From: Actinomycetes bacterium
GTDB lineage: Bacteria > Actinomycetota > Acidimicrobiia > Acidimicrobiales > UBA8190
Assembly: GCA_021798135.1 (NCBI GenBank)
Contig: JAJZYI010000066.1
Span: 1 to 12,865 of the forward strand
DNA length: 12,865 nt
Direction of reading: 5' to 3'
The translations under genes and the position numbers were made by a program. This document shows positions 1-6,693 of the stretch, one piece after another. Below the pieces are notes generated by a model that saw only the letters and a list, made by a program, of their open reading frames with translations, was not told where the DNA came from and did no database searches. Positions within the stretch are counted from its first letter, which is position 1. Each line of letters starts with the position of its first letter.

Positions 1-2
1 GG

Positions 3-1208
3 GCACCCGGCGCGCCTGGCGGCGGGCCGACGACCGGCCCGGCAGCGCCTGCGGGGGCCGGCGCTGTGGCCGGTGAGGCGCCCGTGGCTGGGGAGGCCCC
101 GCCCACCGGGGCGGCTGCCGAGGAGGCCCAGGGAGCCGGAGCGCCGGCGGGCGAGGGTACGGTCGGGGTGGCCGGACCGGACGGGGTGGCAGGCACGGGC
201 GGGGTGGCAGGCACGACCGAGGCTGCGACCGGGCCGGAAGCCGCTACCGGGTCGGAAGCGGCGCTCGAGTCGCTGCCGGCGCTCGTCGAGCCGCCGCGCC
301 TGCGGGACCGGATGGGCCGCACGCGCGACCGCCTGTCGGGCTACCTGCGGGGGCTCCGCGGGCGCAGCGCCATCGGCGAAGAGGATTGGGAATCGATCGA
401 GGCGGCGCTCCTCGGCGCCGACGTCGGGGTCGCCACGACCACGGCGCTGCTCTCGGACCTCCGGGAGCGGGTCCGCGCAGGCGAGATCCTCGACGGCGAC
501 GCCCTCACGGCGGCGCTGCGCGCCGACCTGCGCGACTCGCTCACTGCGGCAGGCGGGCCCGAGCTGCGCTACGAGCCCGGCACCACCAACGTGTGGCTCT
601 TCGTCGGGGTGAACGGCGTGGGGAAGACCACCACGATCGGCAAGGTCGCTCGGCGCCAGGTGGAGGCGGGCCGGTCGGTGCTGCTCGCCGCGGGCGACAC
701 GTTCCGGGCCGCGGCCGCAGAGCAGCTGGGCATGTGGGCGGCGCGTGCCGAGGTCGACATCGTCCGGGGTGCCGAGGGCGGCGATCCGAGCGCGGTGGTG
801 TTCGACGCCGTGCAGCGAGCCGCCGCACGGGGCAACGACCTGGTGCTGGCCGACACCGCCGGGCGGCTGCACACCAAGGTGAACCTGGTCGAGGAGCTGA
901 AGAAGATCCGGCGGGTCGCCGCCCGCCCTCCGGGGAACGTCACGGAGGTGCTCCTCGTGCTGGACGCGACGACCGGGCAGAACGGCCTGGCCCAGGCCCA
1001 GCAGTTCCTGCAGGCGGTCGGCGTCACCGGCGTGGTGCTCACCAAGCTCGACGGCACGGCCAAGGGCGGGATCGTGGTGGCGATCCAGCGGGAGCTGGGG
1101 CTGCCGGTCAAGCTGGTCGGCATCGGGGAGGGCCCCGACGACCTGGTCCCGTTCGACGCCGAGCAGTTCGTCGACGCGCTCTTCGAGGACGCCTCGGCAC
1201 CTGCCTGA
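3..1208 (+). CDS. ftsY: Signal recognition particle receptor FtsY (5' end outside window)
   Basis: FtsY is the membrane-associated GTPase that receives SRP-bound ribosomes and passes them to the Sec translocon. Counting from the GTG at 66, the NG GTPase core shows G1 GVNGVGKTTT (181-190), DTFRAAA (from 211), DTAGR (263-267) and TKLDG (326-330), and ends in the FtsY-type PFDAEQFVDALF. The N-domain helices occupy about 75-160. Residues before that are an Ala/Gly/Pro/Glu linker that includes a short GVAGT repeat, seen in DNA as a 16-bp repeat at 182-197 and 200-215. The reading frame stays open to the window edge with the same linker composition. Actinobacterial FtsY usually starts with a membrane helix, so the true start, and probably that helix, lies upstream; GTG 66 is only the first in-window start. 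It is followed directly by ffh, its SRP partner GTPase. The family assignment is secure. Confidence 0.94.
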   Translation, partial: APGAPGGGPTTGPAAPAGAGAVAGEAPVAGEAPPTGAAAEEAQGAGAPAGEGTVGVAGPDGVAGTGGVAGTTEAATGPEAATGSEAALESLPALVEPPRLRDRMGRTRDRLSGYLRGLRGRSAIGEEDWESIEAALLGADVGVATTTALLSDLRERVRAGEILDGDALTAALRADLRDSLTAAGGPELRYEPGTTNVWLFVGVNGVGKTTTIGKVARRQVEAGRSVLLAAGDTFRAAAAEQLGMWAARAEVDIVRGAEGGDPSAVVFDAVQRAAARGNDLVLADTAGRLHTKVNLVEELKKIRRVAARPPGNVTEVLLVLDATTGQNGLAQAQQFLQAVGVTGVVLTKLDGTAKGGIVVAIQRELGLPVKLVGIGEGPDDLVPFDAEQFVDALFEDASAPA

Positions 1209-1276
1209 GCGCCCGGGGCCGGTTGGGCGGGTTGAGCGCCCGGGGCCGGTTGGGCGGGTTGAGCGCCCGGGGCCGG
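1206..1276 (+). repeat. 27-bp tandem repeat, 2.6 copies, at the ftsY stop codon
   Basis: Two perfect 27-bp units (1206-1232 and 1233-1259) are followed by a 17-bp partial third unit (1260-1276). Each unit begins with TGAGCGCCCGGGGCCGG. The first TGA is the ftsY stop. Because the unit length is a multiple of three, the TGAs of the other units stay in the same frame, giving three in-frame stops in series. It looks like replication-slippage duplication of the gene's 3' end. Confidence 0.9.
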
Positions 1277-1287
1277 CGAGCCGGCCC
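1270..1287 (+). terminator. GC hairpin after ftsY (weak terminator candidate)
   Basis: There is a perfect 7-bp inverted repeat, GGGCCGG (1270-1276) and CCGGCCC (1281-1287), with a CGAG tetraloop. It lies between the tandem repeat and the ffh promoter-like box. No T-tract follows, so it may be only a structured spacer. Confidence 0.25.
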
Positions 1288-1294
1288 GCTCCGG

Positions 1295-1300
1295 TAGCGT
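1295..1300 (+). promoter_or_regulatory. TAGCGT -10-like box of ffh
   Basis: A TANNNT hexamer lies 10 nt before the ffh ATG, and no Shine-Dalgarno sequence is visible between them. Transcription starting 6-9 bp after the box would begin at or a few bases before the ATG, so the mRNA would be leaderless or nearly so. No -35 match was seen. The two similar boxes before the crotonase and luciferase-like genes support the reading. Confidence 0.4.
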
Positions 1301-1310
1301 TAGCACTCGT

Positions 1311-2816
1311 ATGTTCGAATCTCTCTCCGACCGGCTCGAAGGCATCTTCGGCAGGCTGCGCGGGCGCGGCCGGCTGTCCGAGGCCGACCTGGACCAGGCC
1401 CTCGCCGAGATCCGGTCCGCCCTGTTGGAGGCGGACGTCAACCTCGGCGTCGTCCGGTCGTTCGTGGACGGCGTCCGGTCCTCGCTCGTGGGCGAGGAGC
1501 TGTCGCGCAGCCTCAGCCCGGGCCAGCAGGTCGTCAAGGCGGTCAACGAGCAGCTGATCCGCATCCTGGGGGGCGAGCCCCTGCGGATCGTGCACGCGTC
1601 CGCGCCGCCAACGGTGGTGCTCCTGGCCGGTCTGCAGGGCTCCGGCAAGACGACGACCTCGGCCAAGCTGGCGCGGTGGTTCCGCCAGCAGGGCCGCCAG
1701 CCCCTCCTGGTCGGTGCGGACCTGCAGCGGCCCGCCGCCGTCGAGCAGCTCCGCATCCTGGGCCAGCAGGCGGAGGTCCCGGTCTACAGCGAGCCCACCG
1801 ACCCGGTGGCCGTGGCCGGCGCGGCGCGGGCCGAGGCGCAGCGCCTCGGCCGCGACGTCGTGATCGTCGACACCGCAGGGCGCCTGGCCATCGACGCCGC
1901 CCTGATGGACGAGGTCCGCCGGGTCTCGGAGGTCGTGCGCCCCGACTACACGTTCCTGGTCATCGACGCCATGACCGGCCAGGACGCCGTGGCGACGGCC
2001 GAGGCGTTCCACGCCACGCTCGACCTCGACGGGGTGATCCTGACCAAGCTGGACGGGGACGCCCGCGGCGGTGCTGCGCTCAGCGTCAAGGAGGTGGTCG
2101 GGCGGCCGATCGCCTTCGCGTCGACCGGCGAGCGACTGGCCGACTTCGACCAGTTCCACCCGGACCGGATGGCGAACCGGATCCTGGGGATGGGCGACGT
2201 CCTGAGCCTGATCGAGCAGGCCGAGCGCGAGTTCGACCGGGACGTCACCGCCCACGGCGCGACGCGCCTGATGGAGGGGCGCTTCACGCTCCAGGACTTC
2301 CTCGCCCAGCTCCAGCAGGTGAAGAAGCTCGGTTCCATCGGCGGGCTCCTGTCGCTCCTGCCCGGGGTGCCGAAGGAGCTGAAGCAGGCGAACGCTGCGG
2401 TCGACGACCGCGACGTCGCCCGGGTGGAGGCGATCATCCGCTCGATGACGCCGGCCGAGCGGGACGACCCCTCGGTGGTCGACGGCTCCCGCCGCCTGCG
2501 CATCGCCAGGGGGAGCGGCACCACGACCCAGGACGTGAACCAGCTCCTCCGGCAGTTCCGCGAGGCGCAGCAGCTCATGCGGTCCCCGGGCATGCTCGCC
2601 GGCATGCTCGGCGGCACGGGCGGGCGCGGCTCCCGGGCGGCGCGGGCCCTCGCCGGCATGGCCGGCGAGCTCGACGCCGCCGGCACGGACCTCGCCGGGT
2701 TCGGGGGCGCGGCGGGGCCGGCAGGCGTGCTGCCCGGGGCGCGCGGGGGGTCGAAGGGCGGTGGCGGGAAGAAGAAGAAGAAGGGCGGTAGGGTCACCCC
2801 GAAGGGTGGGCGCTGA
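1311..2816 (+). CDS. ffh: Signal recognition particle protein Ffh (SRP54)
   Basis: Ffh binds SRP RNA and the signal sequences of nascent membrane and secreted proteins, then docks with FtsY through its GTPase domain. The 501-residue product has an N domain (about 1-90), then a G domain with GSGKTT (110-115), DTAGR (187-191) and TKLDGD (245-250). The M domain (about 300-430) contains DFLAQLQQVKKLGSIGGLL and the RNA-binding SRRLRIARGSGTTTQDVNQL segment. The C-terminal tail, about 70 residues, is Gly/Ala-rich and ends in a Lys-rich basic stretch, as in many actinobacterial Ffh proteins. The ATG at 1311 is preferred because the family N-terminus (MFESLSDRLEGIF) starts there. It has no Shine-Dalgarno sequence but carries a close TAGCGT box, so a leaderless message is likely. 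Identification is secure. Confidence 0.97.
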   Translation: MFESLSDRLEGIFGRLRGRGRLSEADLDQALAEIRSALLEADVNLGVVRSFVDGVRSSLVGEELSRSLSPGQQVVKAVNEQLIRILGGEPLRIVHASAPPTVVLLAGLQGSGKTTTSAKLARWFRQQGRQPLLVGADLQRPAAVEQLRILGQQAEVPVYSEPTDPVAVAGAARAEAQRLGRDVVIVDTAGRLAIDAALMDEVRRVSEVVRPDYTFLVIDAMTGQDAVATAEAFHATLDLDGVILTKLDGDARGGAALSVKEVVGRPIAFASTGERLADFDQFHPDRMANRILGMGDVLSLIEQAEREFDRDVTAHGATRLMEGRFTLQDFLAQLQQVKKLGSIGGLLSLLPGVPKELKQANAAVDDRDVARVEAIIRSMTPAERDDPSVVDGSRRLRIARGSGTTTQDVNQLLRQFREAQQLMRSPGMLAGMLGGTGGRGSRAARALAGMAGELDAAGTDLAGFGGAAGPAGVLPGARGGSKGGGGKKKKKGGRVTPKGGR

Positions 2817-2897
2817 GGATGCCGGCGCACCACGCCAGGGTTCCCCTGCGGTGCGCGCCCGGCGCGACGGGGCCGCCGCGCCGGGGGTGGCGGCGCT

Positions 2898-2920
2898 CCC
2901 GGCTGGCATGATCAGCCGGG
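2898..2920 (+). terminator. 8-bp hairpin in the ffh-rpsP gap
   Basis: A perfect inverted repeat, CCCGGCTG (2898-2905) and CAGCCGGG (2913-2920), has a 7-nt loop. It lies 82 nt after the ffh stop and just before the AT-richer CACAATAG segment (2927-2934), which may hold the rpsP promoter. It has no T-run. It could end ffh transcription or be an operator. Confidence 0.35.
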
Positions 2921-2943
2921 ACGAGGCACAATAGCCGGTCTGT

Positions 2944-2960
2944 GCTCGCGCGGCGCGAGC
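2944..2960 (+). promoter_or_regulatory. Hairpin in the rpsP 5' leader
   Basis: A perfect 7-bp stem, GCTCGCG (2944-2950) and CGCGAGC (2954-2960), closes a 3-nt loop. It sits just before the purine-rich ribosome-binding segment GGGAAGGA (2966-2973). It may tune rpsP translation. It also overlaps the in-frame GTG at 2942, which I reject as the start. Confidence 0.35.
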
Positions 2961-2986
2961 GCGCTGGGAAGGATGGGACGTCGATC

Positions 2987-3469
2987 GTGGCCGTGAAGCT
3001 CCGCCTGATGCGGATGGGAAAGAAGAAGCAGCCGACCTACCGCGTGGTGGCTGCGGACAGCCGTTCCCCGCGTGACGGGCGGTTCATCGAGGTGGTGGGG
3101 GTCTACGCGCCGCGAGGCCGCTCGACCGCCGATCCGGCCGCCGTCGTCCAGATCGACGACGCCAAGGTGCTGCACTGGCTGTCGAATGGGGCCAAGCCGA
3201 CGGACCGGGTGGAGCGCCTGCTGGAGCAGACCGGCACGCTCGAGCGGTTCCGGTCCGGAGCGCCGCCGGTCGCTGCCCCCAGCGGTGCCGCCACCGCCAC
3301 CGTCCCGGCCACCGGGGCCACGCCGCCGGCCGCCGGCACTGACGAGGCTGCGGGCTCCGGGCAGGCTGCGGCCGTCGAGCCAGCGCCCGCTGCGACCGCG
3401 CCGGAGGCCGCCGACGACGCGGCCGCGCCGGAGGCCGCCGACGACGCGGCCGCGGAGCCGCAGCCGTGA
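2987..3469 (+). CDS. rpsP: 30S ribosomal protein S16 with long acidic C-terminal tail
   Basis: S16 is a primary 16S rRNA-binding protein of the small subunit. The first 85 or so residues are the whole S16 domain, beginning MAVKLRLMRMGKKKQPTYRV and including RDGRFIEVVGVYAPRG. I chose GTG 2987 because the conserved N-terminus starts exactly there and GGGAAGGA/GGGA lies 8-13 nt upstream. An in-frame GTG at 2942 would add 15 residues foreign to the family. At 160 residues the protein is nearly twice the usual core length. The extra part is an Ala/Pro/Glu/Asp tail, typical of actinobacteria but here extended by a perfect tandem duplication (3398-3451). Its TGA overlaps the GTG of khpA, so this is the first gene of the rpsP-khpA-rimM-trmD operon. 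Confidence 0.96.
   Translation: MAVKLRLMRMGKKKQPTYRVVAADSRSPRDGRFIEVVGVYAPRGRSTADPAAVVQIDDAKVLHWLSNGAKPTDRVERLLEQTGTLERFRSGAPPVAAPSGAATATVPATGATPPAAGTDEAAGSGQAAAVEPAPAATAPEAADDAAAPEAADDAAAEPQP
3398..3451 (+). repeat. Perfect 27-bp tandem duplication in the rpsP tail
   Basis: Two identical 27-bp units (3398-3424 and 3425-3451) encode the nonapeptide APEAADDAA twice, residues 138-146 and 147-155 of S16. The absence of synonymous differences points to a recent duplication. Confidence 0.9.
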
Positions 3470-3783
3470 CCGATGCCGCCGAGCCGGGCAACGAGCTCGA
3501 CGAGGACCTCGGCGAGCAGGAGGACGGCAACCGCCTGCAGGGCGGCACCGCCCAGGCCACGCTCGAGTACATCGCCCGCTCCCTCGCCGACACGCCCGAC
3601 GCGGTGGTCGTCGAGGGTGACGAGCGGGGCCGCTCGGTCCGCTTCCGGGTCCACGTGGCACCGGGGGACATGGGCCGCCTGATCGGTCGCCGGGGGCGCG
3701 TCGCCCAGGCCATCCGCACCCTGGTCCGGGTGGGCGGCGCCCGCGACGGGGTCGAGACCAACGTCGACTTCGTCGACGACTGA
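3466..3783 (+). CDS. khpA: KH-domain RNA-binding protein (KhpA family)
   Basis: This is a small cytoplasmic RNA-binding protein of the type encoded between rpsP and rimM in Actinobacteria and Firmicutes, thought to act with KhpB on RNA metabolism and cell growth. The 105-residue product has a single type II KH fold with the GxxG loop GRRG (74-77) inside GRLIGRRGRVAQAIRTLV. An acidic extension of about 25 residues precedes it. GTG 3466 overlaps the rpsP stop in a GTGA arrangement, so translation is probably coupled. It ends at TGA 3781, and the rimM reading frame continues in the +1 frame immediately afterwards. Family assignment is strong; the exact cellular role here is inferred from homologues. 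Confidence 0.92.
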   Translation: MTDAAEPGNELDEDLGEQEDGNRLQGGTAQATLEYIARSLADTPDAVVVEGDERGRSVRFRVHVAPGDMGRLIGRRGRVAQAIRTLVRVGGARDGVETNVDFVDD

Positions 3784-3805
3784 TCCGGGCGACCCCGCCG
3801 CCCTC

Positions 3806-4447
3806 CTGGAGGTCGGCCGGATCGTCCGCTCCCACGGGCTGCAGGGCGCCGTCGTGGTCGAGCTGTCGAGCAACCGCGAGGAGCGGGTCGCCGCCGGCTC
3901 GCACCTGCTCGCCGAACCGGCCGGTGCCGTGGCGGCCCGCGCCGGCGGGGCAGGCACCGCCAGGCCCCCGGGCGGGGCAGGCACTCCTGCGGTCTCCCCT
4001 GCCGGTGCCCCTGGCGACGGCAGTGCCGGTGGCCGTCTCGCCGGCGACGCCCCCGTCGGGCCCGAGGGGCCGGCGCAGCGGCGACCACTGGTCGTGCTGT
4101 CGGCTCGGCCGCTGCCCCCGCCCGCCGGCCGCCCGGCGACCCGATGGCTCGTCCGCTTCGACGGGGTCCGGTCCCGTGACGACGCCGACGGCCTGCGGGG
4201 CGCCCGCCTGCTGGGCGAGGCCGTCGCCGACGACGAGGACGAGGACGCCCTGTGGGTCCACGAGCTCGTCGGCAGCACCGTCGTCGACGGCGCCGGCCGC
4301 GAGCTGGGCGTGGTGACCGGCGTGCTCGCCAATCCGGCGAGCGACCTGCTCGAGCTCGCCGGCGGCGGCCTGGTCCCCCTCACCTTCGTGCGCAGCCACG
4401 GTGCGGGCCGGGTCGTCGTGGACGTCCCGCCCGGCCTGATCGGCTGA
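3806..4447 (+). CDS. rimM: Ribosome maturation factor RimM (non-canonical start, low-complexity insert)
   Basis: RimM binds S19 and helps the 30S head mature. The N-terminal RimM domain motif EVGRIVRSHGLQGAVVVEL is encoded from 3809. The C-terminal PRC-barrel is clear: LWVHELVGSTVVDGAGRELG, then VPLTFVRSHGAGRVVVDVPP. No ATG, GTG or TTG exists in this frame at the proper N-terminus. The first GTG, at 3854, would remove about 16 conserved residues. I place the start at CTG 3806 by homology to RimM proteins that begin a few residues before VGR. No Shine-Dalgarno sequence is evident, so coupling to the upstream KH gene is likely. A Gly/Ala/Pro insert of about 55 residues (roughly 3915-4080) interrupts the N domain and contains a 14-bp direct repeat, GGCGGGGCAGGCAC. 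Downstream, trmD follows after 20 nt. Identity is firm; the start is uncertain. Confidence 0.88.
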   Translation: MEVGRIVRSHGLQGAVVVELSSNREERVAAGSHLLAEPAGAVAARAGGAGTARPPGGAGTPAVSPAGAPGDGSAGGRLAGDAPVGPEGPAQRRPLVVLSARPLPPPAGRPATRWLVRFDGVRSRDDADGLRGARLLGEAVADDEDEDALWVHELVGSTVVDGAGRELGVVTGVLANPASDLLELAGGGLVPLTFVRSHGAGRVVVDVPPGLIG

Positions 4448-4467
4448 GCCCCCCGACGGGAGCCGCG

Positions 4468-5226
4468 GTGCGGATCGACGTCCTCACCATCTTCCCCGAC
4501 CTCGTCGAGCACTACGCCTCGAGCGCCATGGTCGGCCGTGCCCGCACCGCTGGCGTGCTCGACCTGCGCGTCGTCGACCTGCGCTCCGCGGCCACCGATC
4601 CGCGGCGCTCCGTGGACGACGCCCCGTTCGGTGGCGGGGCCGGGATGGTGCTCGCGCCGGGACCGATCGTCGCCACGATCGAGGCGGCGGGACCCTGCCG
4701 GCCGCTCTTCCTCCTCGGCCCCGCGGGGCGCCGGGTCGACCAGCACGTCGTGGAGGAGCTCGCCGCCCTCGGCCCGCCGGCCGGTGAGGGCTTCTCGTTG
4801 CTGTGCGGGCGTTACGAGGGTGTCGACCAGCGGATCGCCGACCACGTCGTCGACGGCGAGCTGTCCATCGGGGACTTCGTGCTCGCCGGCGGCGAGCTCG
4901 CCGCCCTCGCCGTCGTGGAGGCCGTCACCCGCCTGCTGCCCGGGGCGCTCGGCAACGAGGGGTCCGCCGCCGAGGACAGCTTCGCCGACGGGCTGCTGGA
5001 GTACCCGCAGTACACGCGGCCGGCCGTGTTCCGCGGCTGGGCCGTCCCGGACGTGTTGCTGAGCGGGGACCACGGGCGCGTGGCCCGGTGGCGCCGCGCG
5101 ATGGCCCTGCGGCGGACCGTGGAGCGCCGCCCCGACCTCATCGCGGCACGCGGCGGGCTCACGGCCGAGGAGGAGGCCCTGCTCGCCGAGCTGGCGCCGG
5201 AGCCAGGGAACGGGAACGGGGACTGA
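4468..5226 (+). CDS. trmD: tRNA (guanine-N1)-methyltransferase TrmD
   Basis: TrmD methylates G37 next to the anticodon with S-adenosylmethionine, which prevents +1 frameshifting. The protein has 252 residues, the normal length. It starts VRIDVLTIFPDLV and carries the trefoil-knot SAM-site signatures LCGRYEGVDQR (112-122) and SIGDFVLAGGE (133-143). EDSF (169-172) follows, whose Asp170 corresponds to the catalytic Asp of the family. LEYPQYTRP and VPDVLLSGDHG are also present. GTG 4468 is preferred because GGGAG lies 5 nt upstream and the conserved N-terminus begins there; the longer upstream frame runs into rimM and is not TrmD-like. Nothing is truncated. It follows rimM by 20 nt and precedes rplS, the usual order. 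Confidence 0.97.
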   Translation: MRIDVLTIFPDLVEHYASSAMVGRARTAGVLDLRVVDLRSAATDPRRSVDDAPFGGGAGMVLAPGPIVATIEAAGPCRPLFLLGPAGRRVDQHVVEELAALGPPAGEGFSLLCGRYEGVDQRIADHVVDGELSIGDFVLAGGELAALAVVEAVTRLLPGALGNEGSAAEDSFADGLLEYPQYTRPAVFRGWAVPDVLLSGDHGRVARWRRAMALRRTVERRPDLIAARGGLTAEEEALLAELAPEPGNGNGD

Positions 5227-5291
5227 GGCCGACCGGGCCCGCCCGGGCGCGCCCTCGCCCGGCTCATGTGCCGGTGCCCGCACGCAGCGGC

Positions 5292-5402
5292 TATGGTTGT
5301 GGTTCCGGATGGCGGGCCCCGTGGCCCCGACGCCGGTGGCCCCCGACGGCACCGATGCACGCCGTCGGCCGCGCACGACACAGCCGTGGAAGGACTCGCG
5401 CC
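5292..5402 (+). promoter_or_regulatory. Putative rplS promoter box and structured leader
   Basis: TATGGT (5292-5297) is a -10-like hexamer without a clear -35. Transcription from it would give a leader of about 100 nt. The leader can form CCGACGGC (5343-5350) with GCCGTCGG (5361-5368), 8 bp and a 10-nt loop. It can also form a smaller GGGCC/GGCCC hairpin (5314-5318 with 5323-5327). Such leaders are common sites of ribosomal-protein control, but I recognise no named family. The upstream 5227-5291 stretch holds only GC-rich inverted repeats. Confidence 0.35.
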
Positions 5403-5759
5403 ATGAACCCCACCGACATCGTCGACCGCGACAGCCTGCGCGACGACGTGCCCGTCTTCCGGCCCGGCGACACCGTCAAGGTGCACGTCCGCGTCGTCGA
5501 GGGCAACCGCGAGCGGATCCAGGTGTTCCAGGGCGCGGTGATCCGCCGGCAGGGGACGGGCGTGCGCGAGACCTTCACCGTCCGCAAGGTGAGCTTCGGG
5601 GTCGGCGTGGAGCGCACGTTCCCCGTGCACTCGCCGATCATCGCGAAGATCGAGCGCATCACCGAGGGGGCCGTGCGCCGCGCCAAGCTGTACTACCTGC
5701 GCGACCGGGTCGGCAAGGCCGCGAAGATCAAGGAGAAGCGGTCTGTCCGGCCGTCCTGA
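5403..5759 (+). CDS. rplS: 50S ribosomal protein L19
   Basis: L19 sits at the 30S-50S interface near bridge B8. The 118-residue protein is complete: FRPGDTVKVHVRVVEGNRER, then QVFQGAVIRRQGTG, TFTVRKVSFGVGVERTFPVHSP and the basic C-terminus RRAKLYYLRDRVGKAAKIKE, all diagnostic. ATG 5403 is chosen because homology begins within a few residues and GGAAGGA ends 8 nt upstream. The much longer in-frame extension from 4803 lies inside trmD and is not homologous. A 176-nt gap with a possible promoter and two hairpins separates it from trmD, so it may have its own transcription unit. The mycobacterial neighbours lepB and rnhB do not follow. Confidence 0.97.
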   Translation: MNPTDIVDRDSLRDDVPVFRPGDTVKVHVRVVEGNRERIQVFQGAVIRRQGTGVRETFTVRKVSFGVGVERTFPVHSPIIAKIERITEGAVRRAKLYYLRDRVGKAAKIKEKRSVRPS

Positions 5760-5879
5760 CGGTACGTCCCGGCACGGCCAGGCGGTGGTGGTGCGCCCCC
5801 GGTCGTCGTCGCGTCGGGGCACGCCGGCGGTGGTCCGCACCGTGGCCGGCGCCCCGGCCCGGTCGGCGGAGCGGCGCCG

Positions 5880-6173
5880 ATGAGCGAAGAGGACCTGGAG
5901 CGCTACGAGGCGGAGATCGAGCTGGCGCTCGTGCAGGAGTACCGCACGGTCGTGCCGCTCTTCCGCTACGTGGTGGAGACCGAGCGGCGCTTCTACCTGG
6001 CGAACGAGGTGAAGGTCACCGTCCGCGACGGGGCGACGCCCGTCGTGGTCGAGGTCGAGCTGTACGACGCCTGGGTGTGGGACATGTACCGCCCGGCCCG
6101 CTTCGTGCCCCACGTCCGCGTGCTCACCTTCCGCGACGTCAACATCGAGCGGCTCCCCGAGCGCGACACCTGA
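5880..6173 (+). CDS. DUF2469 family protein (actinobacterial conserved protein)
   Basis: This 97-residue soluble protein of unknown function matches the DUF2469 family, whose Mycobacterium tuberculosis member is Rv2901c. It starts MSEEDLERYEAEIELALVQE, has a central FRYVVETERRFYLANEVKV and ends with the aromatic VWDMYRPARFVPHVRVLTFR segment and NIERL, all typical. No membrane segment or known catalytic motif is visible. ATG 5880 has GGAG 8 nt upstream and matches the family start. It precedes yraN by 28 nt, the order seen in other Actinobacteria, so the two are probably cotranscribed. Its persistent position beside yraN, comM and dprA suggests a link to nucleic-acid handling, but that is inference only. 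Confidence 0.88.
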   Translation: MSEEDLERYEAEIELALVQEYRTVVPLFRYVVETERRFYLANEVKVTVRDGATPVVVEVELYDAWVWDMYRPARFVPHVRVLTFRDVNIERLPERDT

Positions 6174-6201
6174 GCGGCCGGGCCGGCGGCGGGAGGCTCC
6201 G

Positions 6202-6630
6202 GTGGCGGCGGACCACGTGGGGACGGGTGCGAAGGGCGAGGACGCGGCGGCCGCCTGGTACGAGGCGGCCGGGTTCGCCGTGGTCGACCGCAACTGGCGC
6301 TGCCCGGTGGGCGAGCTGGACCTGGTGGCGCACCGCGCCGGGGGCCCGGGCGCCCCGGCCGTCCTCGCGGTGGTCGAGGTCAAGGCGCGGCGCGGCGACC
6401 GGTACGGCTCGCCGGCCGACGCCCTGACGCCGGCCAAGCGCCGCCGGGTCCGCCGGGCGGCGGCCGCGTGGCTGGCGACCCACCGGCGTGCCGGTGGTTG
6501 GGGTGACGTCCGCTTCGACCTGGCCGCCGTCACCTGGCCGAGCCCCGGCGCCGGCGGGCCCGGTCCACGCCGCGGCCGCGGTCGCGGCCCGGGCGGCGGG
6601 GTGGTGGAGGTGTTCGAGGACGCCTTCTGA
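6202..6630 (+). CDS. yraN: YraN family (UPF0102) putative nuclease
   Basis: YraN proteins have a restriction-endonuclease-like PD-(D/E)xK fold. Biochemical function is not settled, and the gene neighbours comM and dprA in many genomes. In this 142-residue product G-x-x-GEDAAAAWYEAAGF forms the N-terminal helix. GELDLV supplies Glu38 and Asp40, and VVEVKAR supplies Glu59 and Lys61, matching the expected active-site set. The SPADALTPAKRRRVRRAA helix follows. An Arg/Gly/Pro-rich insert (GPGPRRGRGRGPGG) near the C-terminus is unusual and may bind nucleic acid or be a loop expansion in GC-rich DNA. GTG 6202 follows GGGAGG by 5 nt. Here comM lies about 2.8 kb downstream, because a crotonase and a TasA-like/SipW module intervene. 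Confidence 0.9.
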   Translation: MAADHVGTGAKGEDAAAAWYEAAGFAVVDRNWRCPVGELDLVAHRAGGPGAPAVLAVVEVKARRGDRYGSPADALTPAKRRRVRRAAAAWLATHRRAGGWGDVRFDLAAVTWPSPGAGGPGPRRGRGRGPGGGVVEVFEDAF

Positions 6631-6680
6631 CGCCCCGGGTGCCCGGTGCGCGGGTCGGCGCGCGGCCCCGCCGGTGCGCC

Positions 6681-6686
6681 TAGGGT
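6681..6686 (+). promoter_or_regulatory. TAGGGT -10-like box, leaderless promoter of crotonase gene
   Basis: TAGGGT ends exactly 7 nt before GTG 6694, and there is no Shine-Dalgarno sequence in between. That is the spacing expected when transcription begins at the start codon. The box is preceded by GCCGGTGCGCC, nearly identical to the GCCGGTGCCGC before the box at 12197. No -35 match was seen. Confidence 0.5.
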
Positions 6687-6693
6687 GCCGGTC

